From: Callaeas wilsoni
Lineage: Eukaryota; Chordata; Aves; Passeriformes; Callaeidae
Length of the DNA: 64,000 nucleotides
Direction: 5' to 3'
Assembly (NCBI GenBank): GCA_013398955.1
Contig: VWPU01008544.1
Location: 1-64,000 of the forward strand
This document shows positions 63,801-64,000 of the stretch, one piece after another. A program made the position numbers and the translations under genes. The notes under the pieces are model-generated. The model made no database searches. It worked only from the letters and a program-made list of their open reading frames with translations, and was not told the origin of the DNA. Within the stretch, counting starts at the first letter, position 1. The number at the start of each line of letters is the position of its first letter.

Positions 63801-64000
63801 CATTCCCCTGAAACTTTCAAGCCTTAGTGCCTGTCACCCAGTTCTGAGAAGGCACCAGAATAGTGCCCCTGAGCTAATGGCTCCCGACAGGGAGCAGCAG
63901 CTCAGTCACTCTCCAAATTGGGCCAGTTACTGGCTGATTTCCCCCACTGCTCCACTGTGGCTTTAAGTGTCTCAGGTCAGGTAGAGCGCCTGCCTTCAGG
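60818..64000. other. Non-coding stretch, no gene recognised
   Basis: It is mixed composition DNA. A G-rich patch lies near 61.71-61.73 kb and a 14-base A run at 62802-62815 followed by ACAC/AAAC-rich sequence. Open frames are short, overlap on both strands and carry no family signature. Confidence 0.5.

Overview
This window is vertebrate nuclear DNA, almost certainly from a bird. The clearest sign is several chicken-repeat-1 (CR1) LINE copies that end in the diagnostic ATTCTATG/ATTCTGTG 3' octamers. There are also compact solo LTRs with 6-7 bp target-site duplications, an AT-rich CpG-poor background, and one sharp CpG island at the left edge. I find no operon, no long open reading frame and no recognisable tRNA, rRNA or CRISPR array. 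Nearly all open frames under 170 codons look like chance frames in intronic or intergenic DNA. I name no protein-coding gene with confidence.

Layout. Bases 1-232 are a GC-rich CpG island holding a near-consensus RFX X-box, probably the promoter or first-exon edge of a gene lying largely outside the window or spanning it with a very long intron. From 0.2 to 12 kb the DNA is AT-rich and non-coding, with small tandem duplications and a perfect 32-bp palindrome at 6.33 kb. A 5'-truncated CR1 occupies 12.06-13.12 kb. At 14.0-14.15 kb there is a short minus-strand frame with strikingly GC-rich third positions, the best candidate for a real coding exon or a retrocopied fragment. From 15 to 39 kb the sequence is mostly featureless, with CR1 tails near 19.1, 26.7 and 27.45 kb, a degenerate hexamer array at 28.8 kb, a CpG-rich patch at 29.05-29.4 kb and a promoter/first-exon-like arrangement at 30.6-31.0 kb.

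The right half is richer in mobile DNA. A minus-strand CR1 (39.59-41.52 kb) is split by a 647-bp solo LTR with 7-bp flanking duplications. A much older amniote CR1/L3-type relic lies near 46.5 kb. An LTR-like block lies at 55.69-56.58 kb. Two solo LTRs of one family sit in opposite orientation at 57.91-58.48 and 60.24-60.81 kb, each with its own 6-bp target-site duplication and an unusual TG...TA pair of termini.

Order of events: the CR1 at 39.6-41.5 kb predates the LTR inside it. The two inverted LTRs are independent insertions because their duplications differ. Exon, enhancer and promoter suggestions here are inferences from sequence texture and need transcript or alignment data; the mobile-element calls are the secure part of the annotation.
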